From: DASQBT01 sp049578545
Lineage (GTDB): Bacteria; Pseudomonadota; Gammaproteobacteria; Burkholderiales; Thiobacillaceae
Assembly (NCBI GenBank): GCA_049578545.1
Contig: JBAUMF010000008.1
Span: 56,053 to 120,052, forward strand
Direction of reading: 5' to 3'
DNA length: 64,000 bases
Positions 51,257 to 60,631 of this stretch are shown here, piece after piece. The notes beneath the pieces were generated by a model. That model saw only the letters and a program-made list of their open reading frames with translations, was not told where the DNA came from and made no database searches. The translations under genes were made by a program, and so were the position numbers. Numbering within the stretch: position 1 is the stretch's first letter; each line of letters opens with the position of its first letter.

Positions 51257-51825
51257 GCTATGGGGTGAACCTCACTACGCTCTCCGACAAGGAATTGCTG
51301 GGCAAGCTTATCGGTGCCCGGGCATCAGACAGGCTGTATCAGGGGTCGCTGAAACCCTTTTTCGCCAAGGAAGGTGATCCTCTCAATGAGAAATGCGTGG
51401 TGGCAAGGGAGCTGGTGATGCGCTGGTTGGGGGAGGAAATGAAACGTGACTCCATGCTGTCCAGCCCGGCAGCGGTGCGTGATTATTTGAGGCTGCATTT
51501 TGCCGACAAGGGGCATGAAAGCTTCGTGGTGCTGTTTCTCGATGCCCAGAATCAGCTCATTTCAGTGTCAGAATTGTTCCGGGGTACCCTGACCCAAACC
51601 GCGGTGTATCCACGTGAGGTGGTCAAGGCCGCCCTTCATGAAAACGCGGCAGCGGTGATTTTGGCCCACAACCACCCGTCTGGAGTAGCAGAACCAAGCC
51701 ATGCTGATGAACTCCTCACTAATAGCCTGAAACAGGCGCTGGAATTGGTGGACGTGAAGGTGCTGGACCACTTTATCATCGCTGGGCATGCGACCCTGAG
51801 TTTTGCTGAGCGGGGACTCTTATGA
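51253..51825 (+). CDS. RadC-like JAB/MPN-domain protein
   Basis: A 190-residue protein with the metal-binding JAMM motif at residues 139-152: HNH, PSG and the downstream D in EPSHAD. It also has the RadC-like VVLFLDAQNQLIS and YPREVVKAALHENAAAVILA. The N-terminal helix-hairpin-helix of full RadC is replaced by a different 70-residue helical part. Such proteins are common in mobile islands; the activity is uncertain. It overlaps the recombinase gene by four bases, completing a three-gene operon. Confidence 0.85.
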   Translation: MSYGVNLTTLSDKELLGKLIGARASDRLYQGSLKPFFAKEGDPLNEKCVVARELVMRWLGEEMKRDSMLSSPAAVRDYLRLHFADKGHESFVVLFLDAQNQLISVSELFRGTLTQTAVYPREVVKAALHENAAAVILAHNHPSGVAEPSHADELLTNSLKQALELVDVKVLDHFIIAGHATLSFAERGLL

Positions 51826-51893
51826 TCCATTACTCTCCAACTCTATCCTGCATTCAATTGCACAAGGATCTGGGGTGAGGAACAAGTCCTAAG

Positions 51894-52442
51894 ATGGCGG
51901 AAGGTAATTCGAACAACGGGTATGAGGCAAGCAGTGATGTCGTAACTGTTGAATTGCTGGCTAAAGAATTTTGCGAAGCACTCAAGTTGCAGCTAACTGA
52001 GGATGAATTGAGGGAGGCTGTCCGAAGAAATAGGAGCGAAGCTGATCCCAGAATTTGTCACACCCATGATTTCTGCGATACGAACATGGTCTTACATGCA
52101 GTGTTCATGCGGCACGATATGGACATTGCGGACGAGGGGGGACTCGCTCGCTGGGGGTGCTTATGGCATGAGACTTGGAACAAGGCCAAGTCTGCGGAAT
52201 TTGGGTCAACCGAGATGGCAAACAAAGCGGTTATCAGTAATGTTAGAACCACGGGGGAATCCATGATCAAGAAGGGCGACATTGTAAGAATTAAACCCGA
52301 ATGGCGAGATGAGGGTGATGAAGAGTTCACTTGGATCGCGCTGGAAGACGAAGACGGGGGCCGAGTAAGGATAGCGCCAATAAATACTGGTCTACCCATT
52401 CCGCCAAACCAGATAGTCAACACCGACATGCTGGAGGAATGA
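51894..52442 (+). CDS. Hypothetical protein
   Basis: A 182-residue acidic soluble protein with two parts: a helical N-terminal half (VELLAKEFCEALKLQLTEDE, then TNMVLHAVFMRHDMDIADE) and a small beta-rich C-terminal part (IKKGDIVRIKPEWRDEGDEE, then GRVRIAPINTGLPIPPNQIV) that looks like a KOW/SH3-like barrel. An internal start at MIKKGDIVRI (about 52264) could make the barrel alone. The family is not recognised. It is 68 bp after the RadC-like gene. Confidence 0.55.
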   Translation: MAEGNSNNGYEASSDVVTVELLAKEFCEALKLQLTEDELREAVRRNRSEADPRICHTHDFCDTNMVLHAVFMRHDMDIADEGGLARWGCLWHETWNKAKSAEFGSTEMANKAVISNVRTTGESMIKKGDIVRIKPEWRDEGDEEFTWIALEDEDGGRVRIAPINTGLPIPPNQIVNTDMLEE

Positions 52443-52583
52443 CAGAGTTGTAAGGGCTCGCGCTTTGTTGAACGATTATTGGGTTGGAATGGCCGTGGTA
52501 GTGCCACCATCAGGTGCATGCCGGAGCATGTTAGAGCTAGAGATCGCGTAAGTAACCGGACCTTGAAAACTTGAGCCATGTCC

Positions 52584-52601
52584 TGTGGACTCGAACCCAC
52601 A
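52584..52601 (-). other. tRNA T-arm-like fragment
   Basis: Read on the minus strand: TGTGG-GTTCGAGT-CCACA, a perfect 5-bp stem around a canonical T-loop, matching the tRNA B-box pattern. No matching acceptor or anticodon arm was found at the right distance, so this is not a functional tRNA. It may mark an old integration point. Confidence 0.45.
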
Positions 52602-52674
52602 ACGATCAAGGGTTCAAGGAACCGGCCAAGATAGCTAATAGTGGACCGTCCCGATATACTTAAAAAAGTAAAAT

Positions 52675-52899
52675 ATGCCAGAGAATAAGCCAAAGATAAG
52701 CAAGGGTTTCGCTGAGCGCGTCGCAGGAGAGCCCATCATCACTGAAAGCCAGTGCCGCTCATGCAGACACTGGCACGTAGGTACAGACACCTGTGATGCC
52801 TACCCAAAGGAAATTCCCATAGCGATCTTTTCCAATGGTGTCTCCCACAAGACCCCGCACTCGGGAGACCATGGCATCCAGTGGGAAGCAAAGGTGTAA
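52675..52899 (+). CDS. Small cysteine-containing hypothetical protein
   Basis: A 74-residue protein with ITESQCRSCRHWHVGTDTC followed by DAYPKEIPIAIFSNG and HSGDHGIQWE. The CxxC and third Cys probably hold a metal with a histidine. I recall similar short proteins with an AFPxGIPxxI and GDxGIxFE pattern in many bacteria, of unknown function. No operon partner. Confidence 0.6.
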   Translation: MPENKPKISKGFAERVAGEPIITESQCRSCRHWHVGTDTCDAYPKEIPIAIFSNGVSHKTPHSGDHGIQWEAKV

Positions 52900-53216
52900 G
52901 TGTTCGATGTGCCGGCATTTGAGTTTTGCCATCTTAAATAGGATCGCCGGTGCTCAATATTTCATTTGGTGGCGATCAACATATTCATAGGGGGTGCCGC
53001 CAATGACAGCCCCTGATGGTGTCAACGTCGCGGTTCGCCTATCTCCGGACCTTGACGGAGCCACAACCCGCACTGCTATGCGTCGACATCACACCCGCAA
53101 TGAGTCTTCGAAGGCCAGCTGCCATATCTCAATGCCCTTTCATTGCCTCCTATAGGGCCGAAATTTGCGGCAACCAGAACCCTTATCACTTCACGGCGAC
53201 TGGCATCCATACCAGA
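52900..53216. other. Intergenic stretch before the defence cluster
   Basis: No gene. GATCGCC (52942-52948) and GGCGATC (52971-52977) can form a hairpin with a 22-base loop between the convergent ends. Confidence 0.4.
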
Positions 53217-55289
53217 TTACTCAGGGGACTCTTCGTGTTCGGCGTGTTCCTCGTACATCCGGGCGAGTTCCAATGCCCATTTCGCCTGCTTGATCGATGC
53301 ATTCCTTGCCCAACCATCAGCAGCATATTGAGCAAGGGTCGCCGCGATGCCTGCAAGCTTGTACGTCTTTCGGTTTCTTCTGCCCCAGTTGGCGATCTGG
53401 AGCCACTTAGTGGCATCAATTTCGCGTACCCTGCCTATTTGCGCAAGGTCCGACGCGGTCAAGATGGGGCTCCCATCACGAGCCCCTGATGACCCCTTCA
53501 CCATCGTGCCCTGTGATGCAAGTTCTGGTGGCAGCGGCGAGGGCAATTCCGGAACAGCCTCGCGCAGCGCCTCCCAGCACTCTGGTTTCTTGGCCCACTC
53601 GGTGGGCATGCGCGCCCCTGCAGTCGATCTCAAGGTCTGGTCGGCGTTATGGGCCCACTTCTCAAACAAGGCTTCCAATTCGGACGATACCGATTGCTGG
53701 TTCCACACCAGCTCAAAATCAATTCGCCCTCCAGTAGCCCAGCCCAACCACGCCAATGTATACGCAACAATATTCGCTTGGTATGCGGGAAACCCAATCC
53801 GCCGGACGACCCTAAGCAGCGCGCGGTGCATTATGGCAATGGCTATCAGACGTCTAAACCACGCGGCGTCCGGCTCGAACCCATCGGGATATTGATCCCG
53901 TAGCCTCTGCATATAGAACTGAAAATTTTTCTGGCCGCCGAAGCTGACGTGGTGTGGATAGCCATCCCAGCTGTTCAGGTACTTGGCAAGGTCCGTCTTT
54001 GAAAAGCGCCTCTCCTTCGGCGTCTCGCGCCTGAAACGCTGAATGTCCCGTGCCTTTAGGGCAGCTTTCGCCTCCGCAGCACCATAACTGCCGCGGGCTC
54101 GCTCATAGAACCAGCGTCCGGTGACATCTGGAAGCCATGTATTTGAGGCCAGCGTCTCCACGGCGACGTGGAATGGATCGTTTGCGGAGAAGTCCGCCGG
54201 CTGGACCGTATTCTGGCTATTCGCACATCTTGAAATATTAGCCACCATGCGCGAAAGGTTGTCTGGCTCCACGAGGATGATCTTGGCAGGAACCATGACT
54301 GTCGACACGTCGACTCGATCTACCCGAGCCGCACGATGGATCGAGGCCGTTGTCTGTCCCCCGTTGACGATCTGTAGCCCATGGAGCTTCCTGATGGACA
54401 CCCTGCCATCCTGAGCTTTGTCCAGCTCAATTCCATCCACCGTCACGACAATTCCGTTGTTGTAGGCGAGGAAGTGCTGTGGTTCGTTTGACAGCGTTGA
54501 ACGTAGGCCGGCATTGACACTCTTACGGCCACGTAGCCCCAGGAATGCGCGCACATTCAATTCGAGCAACCGCGTCCCGTATCTCTCATAGACATTTCCC
54601 AGCGTAATACCTGGCATCACGGTAAGGTATGCACGGTAGTCGCCTTCATACCCACAGTCCAAGCATGGCAGTGGTTCTCCGCCGAAGTCATCAAGGTCTA
54701 CCACGATATCCTCACGTGAAATGCCTTCACCAAGGATGCGCTGCAACTGCTCGATCCCGAACATTTCGACATCGACATGGGTCTCATCTTGGTCCTCAAG
54801 CCCGATAGTCCTGGTTCCGACCTTCCCGTCGGTCAGGACGACCACTTTCAGATGGCTGATCCGGGCCGAAAGTCCGAACAACCGCCTAGCCAAGTCGCTC
54901 GCATCTGTGTTTGCAGGCTCGATCTTTTCGTGAAGTCCTCGTAGGCTGTACCAGAGAAACCTCGCGGCCAGCTCTGCGGTCTTCCTCAGTTCTGGGAGAC
55001 TGCACTCGTCCGGAGGCAAGGTCCCTGTGTACAGCGTCCCAAACAGGACTAGACGGTCCTCTTCTTCTGATAGCGAATAACCAGAGATCGCGTACTGGCC
55101 ACGCCCGAAAGCCCCATCCTGCATCAGCAGGATCGGATTCTCGAAGACGCCCTCGTCCGCCAACCGTTCAAGGACAATTCGCGTGAATTCCTCAACCTCA
55201 TACGGTGAATTTGTTCCAGACGCCACAGCGTCCGCAACTTCCGCAAACAACTCGCGTGCAAACGCGTCGGTACTGTCCTCCTTGGTCAC
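53217..55289 (-). CDS. AIPR-family (abortive infection phage resistance) protein
   Basis: A 690-residue protein. The AIPR core (about 235-480) shows NVRAFLGLRGRKSVNAGLRS, HFLAYNNGIVVTVDGIE, LQIVNGGQTTASIHRA and NISRCANSQNTVQPADFS, all hallmark stretches of the family first linked to abortive infection and restriction-modification operons. The N-terminal 200 residues (GVFENPILLMQDGAF, DGKVG) may be a nuclease-like or receptor part. The biochemical role is not established. It is the last gene of the GHKL-Z1-PDDEXK-AIPR operon; its GTG start directly follows the previous TGA. Confidence 0.88.
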   Translation of the reverse strand: MTKEDSTDAFARELFAEVADAVASGTNSPYEVEEFTRIVLERLADEGVFENPILLMQDGAFGRGQYAISGYSLSEEEDRLVLFGTLYTGTLPPDECSLPELRKTAELAARFLWYSLRGLHEKIEPANTDASDLARRLFGLSARISHLKVVVLTDGKVGTRTIGLEDQDETHVDVEMFGIEQLQRILGEGISREDIVVDLDDFGGEPLPCLDCGYEGDYRAYLTVMPGITLGNVYERYGTRLLELNVRAFLGLRGRKSVNAGLRSTLSNEPQHFLAYNNGIVVTVDGIELDKAQDGRVSIRKLHGLQIVNGGQTTASIHRAARVDRVDVSTVMVPAKIILVEPDNLSRMVANISRCANSQNTVQPADFSANDPFHVAVETLASNTWLPDVTGRWFYERARGSYGAAEAKAALKARDIQRFRRETPKERRFSKTDLAKYLNSWDGYPHHVSFGGQKNFQFYMQRLRDQYPDGFEPDAAWFRRLIAIAIMHRALLRVVRRIGFPAYQANIVAYTLAWLGWATGGRIDFELVWNQQSVSSELEALFEKWAHNADQTLRSTAGARMPTEWAKKPECWEALREAVPELPSPLPPELASQGTMVKGSSGARDGSPILTASDLAQIGRVREIDATKWLQIANWGRRNRKTYKLAGIAATLAQYAADGWARNASIKQAKWALELARMYEEHAEHEESPE

Positions 55290-56303
55290 TCAGCCCCCCT
55301 TCGCGAAGCGTCCAAAAGCTCTCTCCAGCGATTCATCACTCATCCTGTAATCCGTTACGCCGGCGGAATCGAGACGATATTCGGCCGCTACAATGCCGCC
55401 AGCAACAATCCCCCTCGTCAGCCGTGGAAATGCGTCGCGCACCTCGTAGCCTTCAACGGCGACCACGCTTAGTTTCTCATAACGTTCCCCGACAGAATTA
55501 GCGTCCACGTAACCCGTCATCAATAGACCCCGGTCGACGGCCTGCCGAATGCGGTGGCCGAAACCATCAGCGGCCGCGCGGATTCGTGCGACGACCCGGT
55601 CAATGTCCACGCCGCGATCATCCGGGACAACGACAACGCGGCAGAGGGTCAGAGAATCCAGGCCGCCAATGTCCAACTGGTCAAGGCCAGTGATATGCAT
55701 TAGTCCGGCCGACCCCGAGGTTGTCTTGACTTCGATGGCTTCGCCGGCCAGCTCGAAGTCGTGCAGGCCACGGTCGGGCCCCGTCCAGTTCTCCACGCTA
55801 CGATCGAATCCGATGGCGGCGCCTAGCCGTTCCATGACTATGAGTTCGCCGAATAGACCTAACATGCGCTCACGGCCAAAGCCGTCCCGACGAAGTTTCA
55901 AACAAGTTTGCCAAGCCGAAAGCCTCGCAGCGACCGCCGTCATGGCGTCCGCTGCATTAGCCGCCGGTATCGAGGATCTCACAAGATCATCCGCAATCAC
56001 GAGCACGACCGACTCCAGATCCGGCCTTTCCACAACAAGTGCCACGCGCATCACTCCTTCACGGGCATCGCGTTCGTCAATCAGCGCCAATCCTTCGCTC
56101 TCGAACCGCATTCGCCACGGGGGTGCTGCTCCGTTCGCGCATTCGAACAGGATCGCTCTTGTGCAATCGCTTTCGCGAACTGCCGCGAATACATTTAGGA
56201 CGTGAGGAACATCTAGCCTCAGGGCCCGCCATTCCCGTGGTCCAGAGGCGCCCACCGCAAGCTTGGCCCAGCTGGTGGTTAGCTGCTCTCGGATTGATCC
56301 CAT
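55290..56303 (-). CDS. PD-(D/E)XK motif protein (DUF4420 type)
   Basis: A 337-residue nuclease-fold protein. GLFGELIVMERL (about 148-160) gives the conserved Glu helix, GLHDFELAGEAIEVKTTSG (about 177-195) the catalytic D...ExK, and a Gln/Asp-bearing ITGLDQLDIGG follows. This pattern matches the PF14390 (formerly DUF4420) group found beside Z1 and AIPR genes. It probably cleaves DNA or RNA in the system. The ATG at 56303 overlaps the Z1 stop (TGATG), so it is coupled. Confidence 0.85.
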   Translation of the reverse strand: MGSIREQLTTSWAKLAVGASGPREWRALRLDVPHVLNVFAAVRESDCTRAILFECANGAAPPWRMRFESEGLALIDERDAREGVMRVALVVERPDLESVVLVIADDLVRSSIPAANAADAMTAVAARLSAWQTCLKLRRDGFGRERMLGLFGELIVMERLGAAIGFDRSVENWTGPDRGLHDFELAGEAIEVKTTSGSAGLMHITGLDQLDIGGLDSLTLCRVVVVPDDRGVDIDRVVARIRAAADGFGHRIRQAVDRGLLMTGYVDANSVGERYEKLSVVAVEGYEVRDAFPRLTRGIVAGGIVAAEYRLDSAGVTDYRMSDESLERAFGRFAKGG

Positions 56304-59119
56304 CACACAAGCTCCAGCCTATCCAGTACCGTGTTGAAGCGATAGCGTACGGCCGCCCGCGCATTACCCGACTCAGGAAAACTCACGACCAGCCCGATGA
56401 TAGGCACATTAACATCGATGCTAGGCATGGAAGGATCCAGGGGGTAGATGATCACGAGGCCTCGACGGGGGTCTCCGGATATACCCCTGTCCGGCTGCCC
56501 CATGCCGCGCATGAGCCTGATTGCCAACCCACCGGGTCGGTCCTCCGGATCGAGCCCTTTCTCAGCCCGGGCACGATTCGTCAAGTCCAGAGCCGCTGCA
56601 AATTGCAAGGGGTCAAGATCGATCGACTCATCCCAGGGATCAAGTATCGTCCCGACGACATATCGGTCGCTCCGTATAGTTCTTCCCACACGGTCAAGAA
56701 CGCGGCGCTGAGTCGTATTTACCTCACGGTCACCGAGAGTCCTTTTGCCGCCCTTACCGCTGTCAACTAGTGCCACCGTCCAGTTCGTGAGCTCACCGTT
56801 CGCCACCTGCGCGTCGATGTATTCTGCCATCCGGACACCAGAGACCTCGTAGGATTCAGGAGCAAACCGTAGGCTCCTCAGCCATGCTGAAACCTGTGAC
56901 CCTGGAACGTTGTTCCATAGATGACGACCCGGCCAGCTGACAACAGATCCGTTTGCTAGAGTCATCGTGCGGCCTGATTCGTTCGGCTTCCCTTGGTGCC
57001 CAAGGAATTCCGCGGTAACGCGTGCGTTCGTCCGTATCACGGCCTCATCGCGATCGAATACAGTCTGAATCTTCCCCTGACCCGCGAACGAAACCTCATA
57101 CTCGTTCGTATAGCGCATCTTGTTTCGTGCCGTGACAAGTAACAGTGGGTGCGACTGGATCTTGAGGCCGTAGCGCTCAGGGGTCTCACCCATGGCCTGC
57201 ATGTGATCCAGTTGTTCGCGAAGCTCCTCAGACGCGGTTGCCACATGCCGATAATGAAGGCGGAGATCGTCGGTAGTATAGAGACGACAGAGATCAACAT
57301 ACCCTGGCCGATATCCGAACCAGCGGCCCATCTGCATCAGGCTGTCATACATTCGTGATGCGCGAAGGAAGTAGCTGACGCTGAGACCCTCCAGAGTCAG
57401 CCCCCGGGACAGCTTGTCCCCACCGACCGCAATGACATTCAGACCCGTCTCGGCGTTCGCATCATAGTCAAGTGGTTCGAGGGAATCGCTGTTAACCACC
57501 ACAACCTTGATCCTGTCGACGACTTCGACCAATTCGGCCTCCACCTGGTGCCAAGCAGGCAGAGGCACGCGCGCATCGAATCCGTTCGCTTCAGATTCGA
57601 TCGCCGATGGCACGAAATCGTCTTGCCAAAGAGTGGCCAGCCGCTGGAGTGCAGGACCTGTTGAATACCTGACCTCACGCCGCAGATCTGTGAACCACTG
57701 GTCTGCCTGACCGCGCACCTCGCGATGCACGTCCTTAAATCTTGAGACGTGAACCAACATGGTGTTGTGCTTGTTCACCTGCCCACGGGCCCTGCGTGCG
57801 GCGCAAACGAGCACAAATGCCAGGATTGCCTCCTCAAGGCTTGGAGGGATCCTTTCGGCACCGTCGAAAACCGGAACGAGTGTCCTGTCATGATCCTGAG
57901 GTATCCAACCCTCACGTGTCTGATCCACCTCCCGGAACGCGTCCAGTACACCCCCGGTGAGTGGGGTACCCTCCGCCCGGTCAATGCCAAACACCTCGAC
58001 CGGACCTATGTACGATGATGGTCGAGGCAGATTGACTATGAAGCTGCGCGGGAAGATATCCGCGCCGTGCACGTCTGTCTCTCGCCGGTCATGGACGAGG
58101 ATGTTTGCGAACGGCGTTGCCGTATATGCCACATAGGCCGATTTGTCGAAGGCCTTCAGAAGCTTCCGTATCTCGGCATTAACGCGTTTCGGCTCGTAGT
58201 CCGGGTCTGGCACGCCATTGATGAAATCCTGCTCTCCCGTATCGACCGACGCTTGGTCCGCCTCATCATCAATTACCAGCAGAGGGATCTCGTGGGTGTC
58301 ACCGCGTCCGACGAGAAAGTCGCCCACCCAAGCGTTGAGGTTTGCAAGGATCCGCGCATTCTTCTTGATGACCAGCAGAAGCGGGCGACTTTCCGGTGCG
58401 ATACCTTGCCTCTCGGCTCTTGCCTTGTCGAAGTCTCCCCTGGTATCGCGCGTGGTCAGGAAGTCGGCCTTGGGGCGGCGATCAATGAGCCCAACACCAA
58501 CCCACGAGAGACCTTCCCCCGTGCCAAGAGAGGTCGATTTGTAACCGAGGAAGTCCCGATCCAACCTGAGCTGGGTCTGCAGGCGAAGAACATTGTGCAT
58601 TCCCGCAAGCACTATCAGCAATCGGTATCCCGCGTCTGCAGCCTTGCAAAGAAGTCCGGCATAGTTCGCCGTCTTGCCGGATTGCACATGACCCAGCACG
58701 AGGCCTCGTCGGTCCCATGAACCAGGCCTCCGTGGATCTTCAATTGACTCCATAACCGCATCTGTGGACTCGTCCAGCCCCGCAAGCATTCCCGAACCCC
58801 AGCCTTCATTCTGGTGCAGGAATGCCACGTAGCGTGCATAGAATGCCCTTCCCGCGGTACGTCGCTGGCCAAAATACCAAGCAACATGGTCAGTGTCGTC
58901 CTTTAGCTTTGTCGGCCGGCCAATCGTGATCTGCTCCCGCGCTTCGATTTCCGCGATAGTTGCCCTTCGCTCTTCATCAGTGACACCTGGCACGCCGGAG
59001 GTGGCCGCCGCCACCATTTCCGCAATGAAGCCTCGGTCATATGGACCCTCAGGTCTATGCAGCTTCATCCGCTGCTGTGCCATCGAGGCCATCGTATTCA
59101 CCCTGTTGGTGGTAGTCAT
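56303..59119 (-). CDS. Z1-domain P-loop ATPase
   Basis: A 938-residue protein. Walker A is GHVQSGKT (143-150), Walker B is in LLVIDDEADQAS (about 285), and VAYTATPFANI (about 335) is a helicase motif III-like segment, so the first half is a superfamily-2-like ATPase. The second half (about 560-690) has GGDKLSRGLTLEGLSVSYFL and DSLMQMGRWFGYRPGY, the Z1 signature. It is thought to move on or remodel DNA within MORC/MutL-type restriction systems. An AAGG precedes the ATG at 59119. The operon position is second, 18 bp after the GHKL ATPase. Confidence 0.88.
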   Translation of the reverse strand: MTTTNRVNTMASMAQQRMKLHRPEGPYDRGFIAEMVAAATSGVPGVTDEERRATIAEIEAREQITIGRPTKLKDDTDHVAWYFGQRRTAGRAFYARYVAFLHQNEGWGSGMLAGLDESTDAVMESIEDPRRPGSWDRRGLVLGHVQSGKTANYAGLLCKAADAGYRLLIVLAGMHNVLRLQTQLRLDRDFLGYKSTSLGTGEGLSWVGVGLIDRRPKADFLTTRDTRGDFDKARAERQGIAPESRPLLLVIKKNARILANLNAWVGDFLVGRGDTHEIPLLVIDDEADQASVDTGEQDFINGVPDPDYEPKRVNAEIRKLLKAFDKSAYVAYTATPFANILVHDRRETDVHGADIFPRSFIVNLPRPSSYIGPVEVFGIDRAEGTPLTGGVLDAFREVDQTREGWIPQDHDRTLVPVFDGAERIPPSLEEAILAFVLVCAARRARGQVNKHNTMLVHVSRFKDVHREVRGQADQWFTDLRREVRYSTGPALQRLATLWQDDFVPSAIESEANGFDARVPLPAWHQVEAELVEVVDRIKVVVVNSDSLEPLDYDANAETGLNVIAVGGDKLSRGLTLEGLSVSYFLRASRMYDSLMQMGRWFGYRPGYVDLCRLYTTDDLRLHYRHVATASEELREQLDHMQAMGETPERYGLKIQSHPLLLVTARNKMRYTNEYEVSFAGQGKIQTVFDRDEAVIRTNARVTAEFLGHQGKPNESGRTMTLANGSVVSWPGRHLWNNVPGSQVSAWLRSLRFAPESYEVSGVRMAEYIDAQVANGELTNWTVALVDSGKGGKRTLGDREVNTTQRRVLDRVGRTIRSDRYVVGTILDPWDESIDLDPLQFAAALDLTNRARAEKGLDPEDRPGGLAIRLMRGMGQPDRGISGDPRRGLVIIYPLDPSMPSIDVNVPIIGLVVSFPESGNARAAVRYRFNTVLDRLELV

Positions 59120-59137
59120 GTCTGCCTTAGGTATTGG

Positions 59138-60604
59138 TTAGACGTCGTCTTCTTGAAGCTGCAACACGATGTCGGGAATCTCGTCAAACGGCTCAGTGCT
59201 TGCGACTTGGTCCAAGGCGGCCTGTCTATCCATGCCAAGCGATGTGAGATTGCGCATCAATACCCGGGCAGCCAGGACAAGTTCATTCACTTCCGGCCGT
59301 GAAGGCCCGTCGTGTGGGGAACCACCCATTGCTGGCACGGTCCGCTCGATTGTCACCAGCATCGCCTCTACAAGTGCCGGGTCCTCAGACATGTCAATGA
59401 CTGCTTGCACCACCGGATGCTCGCGCTTGATGGCATACGGATATCTCCTGCTGGCGGTTGAGCGCCAGACACGACCTGGGATCGCATTGGGTTCCAGCGG
59501 CCCGCGAGCCCCGCGATGCGCATACACTTCCCGCGCCGCTCTACGGATATCAGCCGCGATGCGGATCAGACCGTCCCTGAGGGAGGCGGGTGGACGGGCA
59601 GTAGCCTTCCGAACGTCGATTCGCCAAGCGCTATCAATGTTGTTGGGAATGTCAATGCGGATCCGTGCGAGCTGACTGGCTTCGTCACGCAGCCATTCGC
59701 GCGAACCGCCCAGGCCCAACCAACCACCGGCCACGATCAAACGACTCGCCCGGTAGATATAGAACCCCTGCTGCGCAACCCAACCATCCGGGCCACCAGC
59801 GCGCTCATGTTCATCCTCGTTACGGAAGCGATCCCGGTGAGGCAATACGTAGCCTCGAACCGTGATATCCCCCGACTGATCGCGCATCCGCGCAACGGGC
59901 TTCGGCATCGTCGCAGGGTGCCAAGTGACAAAAGGGTCCCAGGCCGTTACATCACGTCCATTCAGAACGATGCGTATGTGCCTTGCATCACCATCGAGGT
60001 ACCGGTGGAAGATCATCGCCAGATGGCGTTCCACCCGTTCAAGGACCTCCAGGAATCTGGACTGCGATCCTTCCGCGCCCGTCCGAAGGATCTCCCATAA
60101 AACCTGCGTACCCGAACCGTCCTGGGTACGTATCGGATCGAGCAGCGCTTCCGAGCCTGGTTCCGGTCCCTCAAGGAGCTCCCATCCGCTGTCAGAGCGT
60201 TCCATCCGATCCAGATCCCATCTTGCGCAGGCCAGGACACCGCTCTGCCTACTTGCAACAGTCAGTCGGCTGCATTGTGAGAATGAGGCCGTCTTGAGAC
60301 CGAGACCAAAACGTCCAAGGTCCTCCATGTGTCTCGGGATCAAGGGTCCTACTCCACCGAGACGCATGGCTTCCACTAGTTCATTGACTGACATTCCGCT
60401 ACCATCGTCTAGAATCCAAGCGAATGGCATTCCGTCGTTCCAGTCGAACGAGATCTTGATCCCCGTCGCGCCAGCCGAGATGCTGTTGTCAACCAAGTCA
60501 GCGACAGCGGCCTCCAGCGAGTACCCGAGAGCACTCAGTGACTCCATCAGGGCCGCTGGGCTGGGTGGAACTTGGCCGTAAGTCGTCATAATTAGCTCAC
60601 GCAT
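59138..60604 (-). CDS. GHKL (Hsp90/MutL/MORC-like) ATPase
   Basis: A 488-residue protein. The Bergerat nucleotide pocket is complete: AAVADLVDNSISAGA (about 32-46, with the conserved Asn), ILDDGSGMSVNEL (about 64-75) and LGRFGLGLKTASFSQC (about 92-107). A transducer-like region follows, with the C-terminus acidic. Such ATPases occur in restriction-modification neighbourhoods with Z1 and Vsr proteins and may clamp on DNA like MutL. The start at 60604 is fixed by GGAG upstream; the longer frame overlaps the divergent vsr. First gene of the four-gene operon. Confidence 0.88.
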   Translation of the reverse strand: MRELIMTTYGQVPPSPAALMESLSALGYSLEAAVADLVDNSISAGATGIKISFDWNDGMPFAWILDDGSGMSVNELVEAMRLGGVGPLIPRHMEDLGRFGLGLKTASFSQCSRLTVASRQSGVLACARWDLDRMERSDSGWELLEGPEPGSEALLDPIRTQDGSGTQVLWEILRTGAEGSQSRFLEVLERVERHLAMIFHRYLDGDARHIRIVLNGRDVTAWDPFVTWHPATMPKPVARMRDQSGDITVRGYVLPHRDRFRNEDEHERAGGPDGWVAQQGFYIYRASRLIVAGGWLGLGGSREWLRDEASQLARIRIDIPNNIDSAWRIDVRKATARPPASLRDGLIRIAADIRRAAREVYAHRGARGPLEPNAIPGRVWRSTASRRYPYAIKREHPVVQAVIDMSEDPALVEAMLVTIERTVPAMGGSPHDGPSRPEVNELVLAARVLMRNLTSLGMDRQAALDQVASTEPFDEIPDIVLQLQEDDV

Positions 60605-60631
60605 TTTAACTCCAAGGGCATCCGCACGGAA
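60605..60631. promoter_or_regulatory. Divergent control region between GHKL ATPase and vsr
   Basis: Only 27 bp separate the start codons, so both promoters must overlap the coding regions. No clear operator is seen. Confidence 0.35.
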
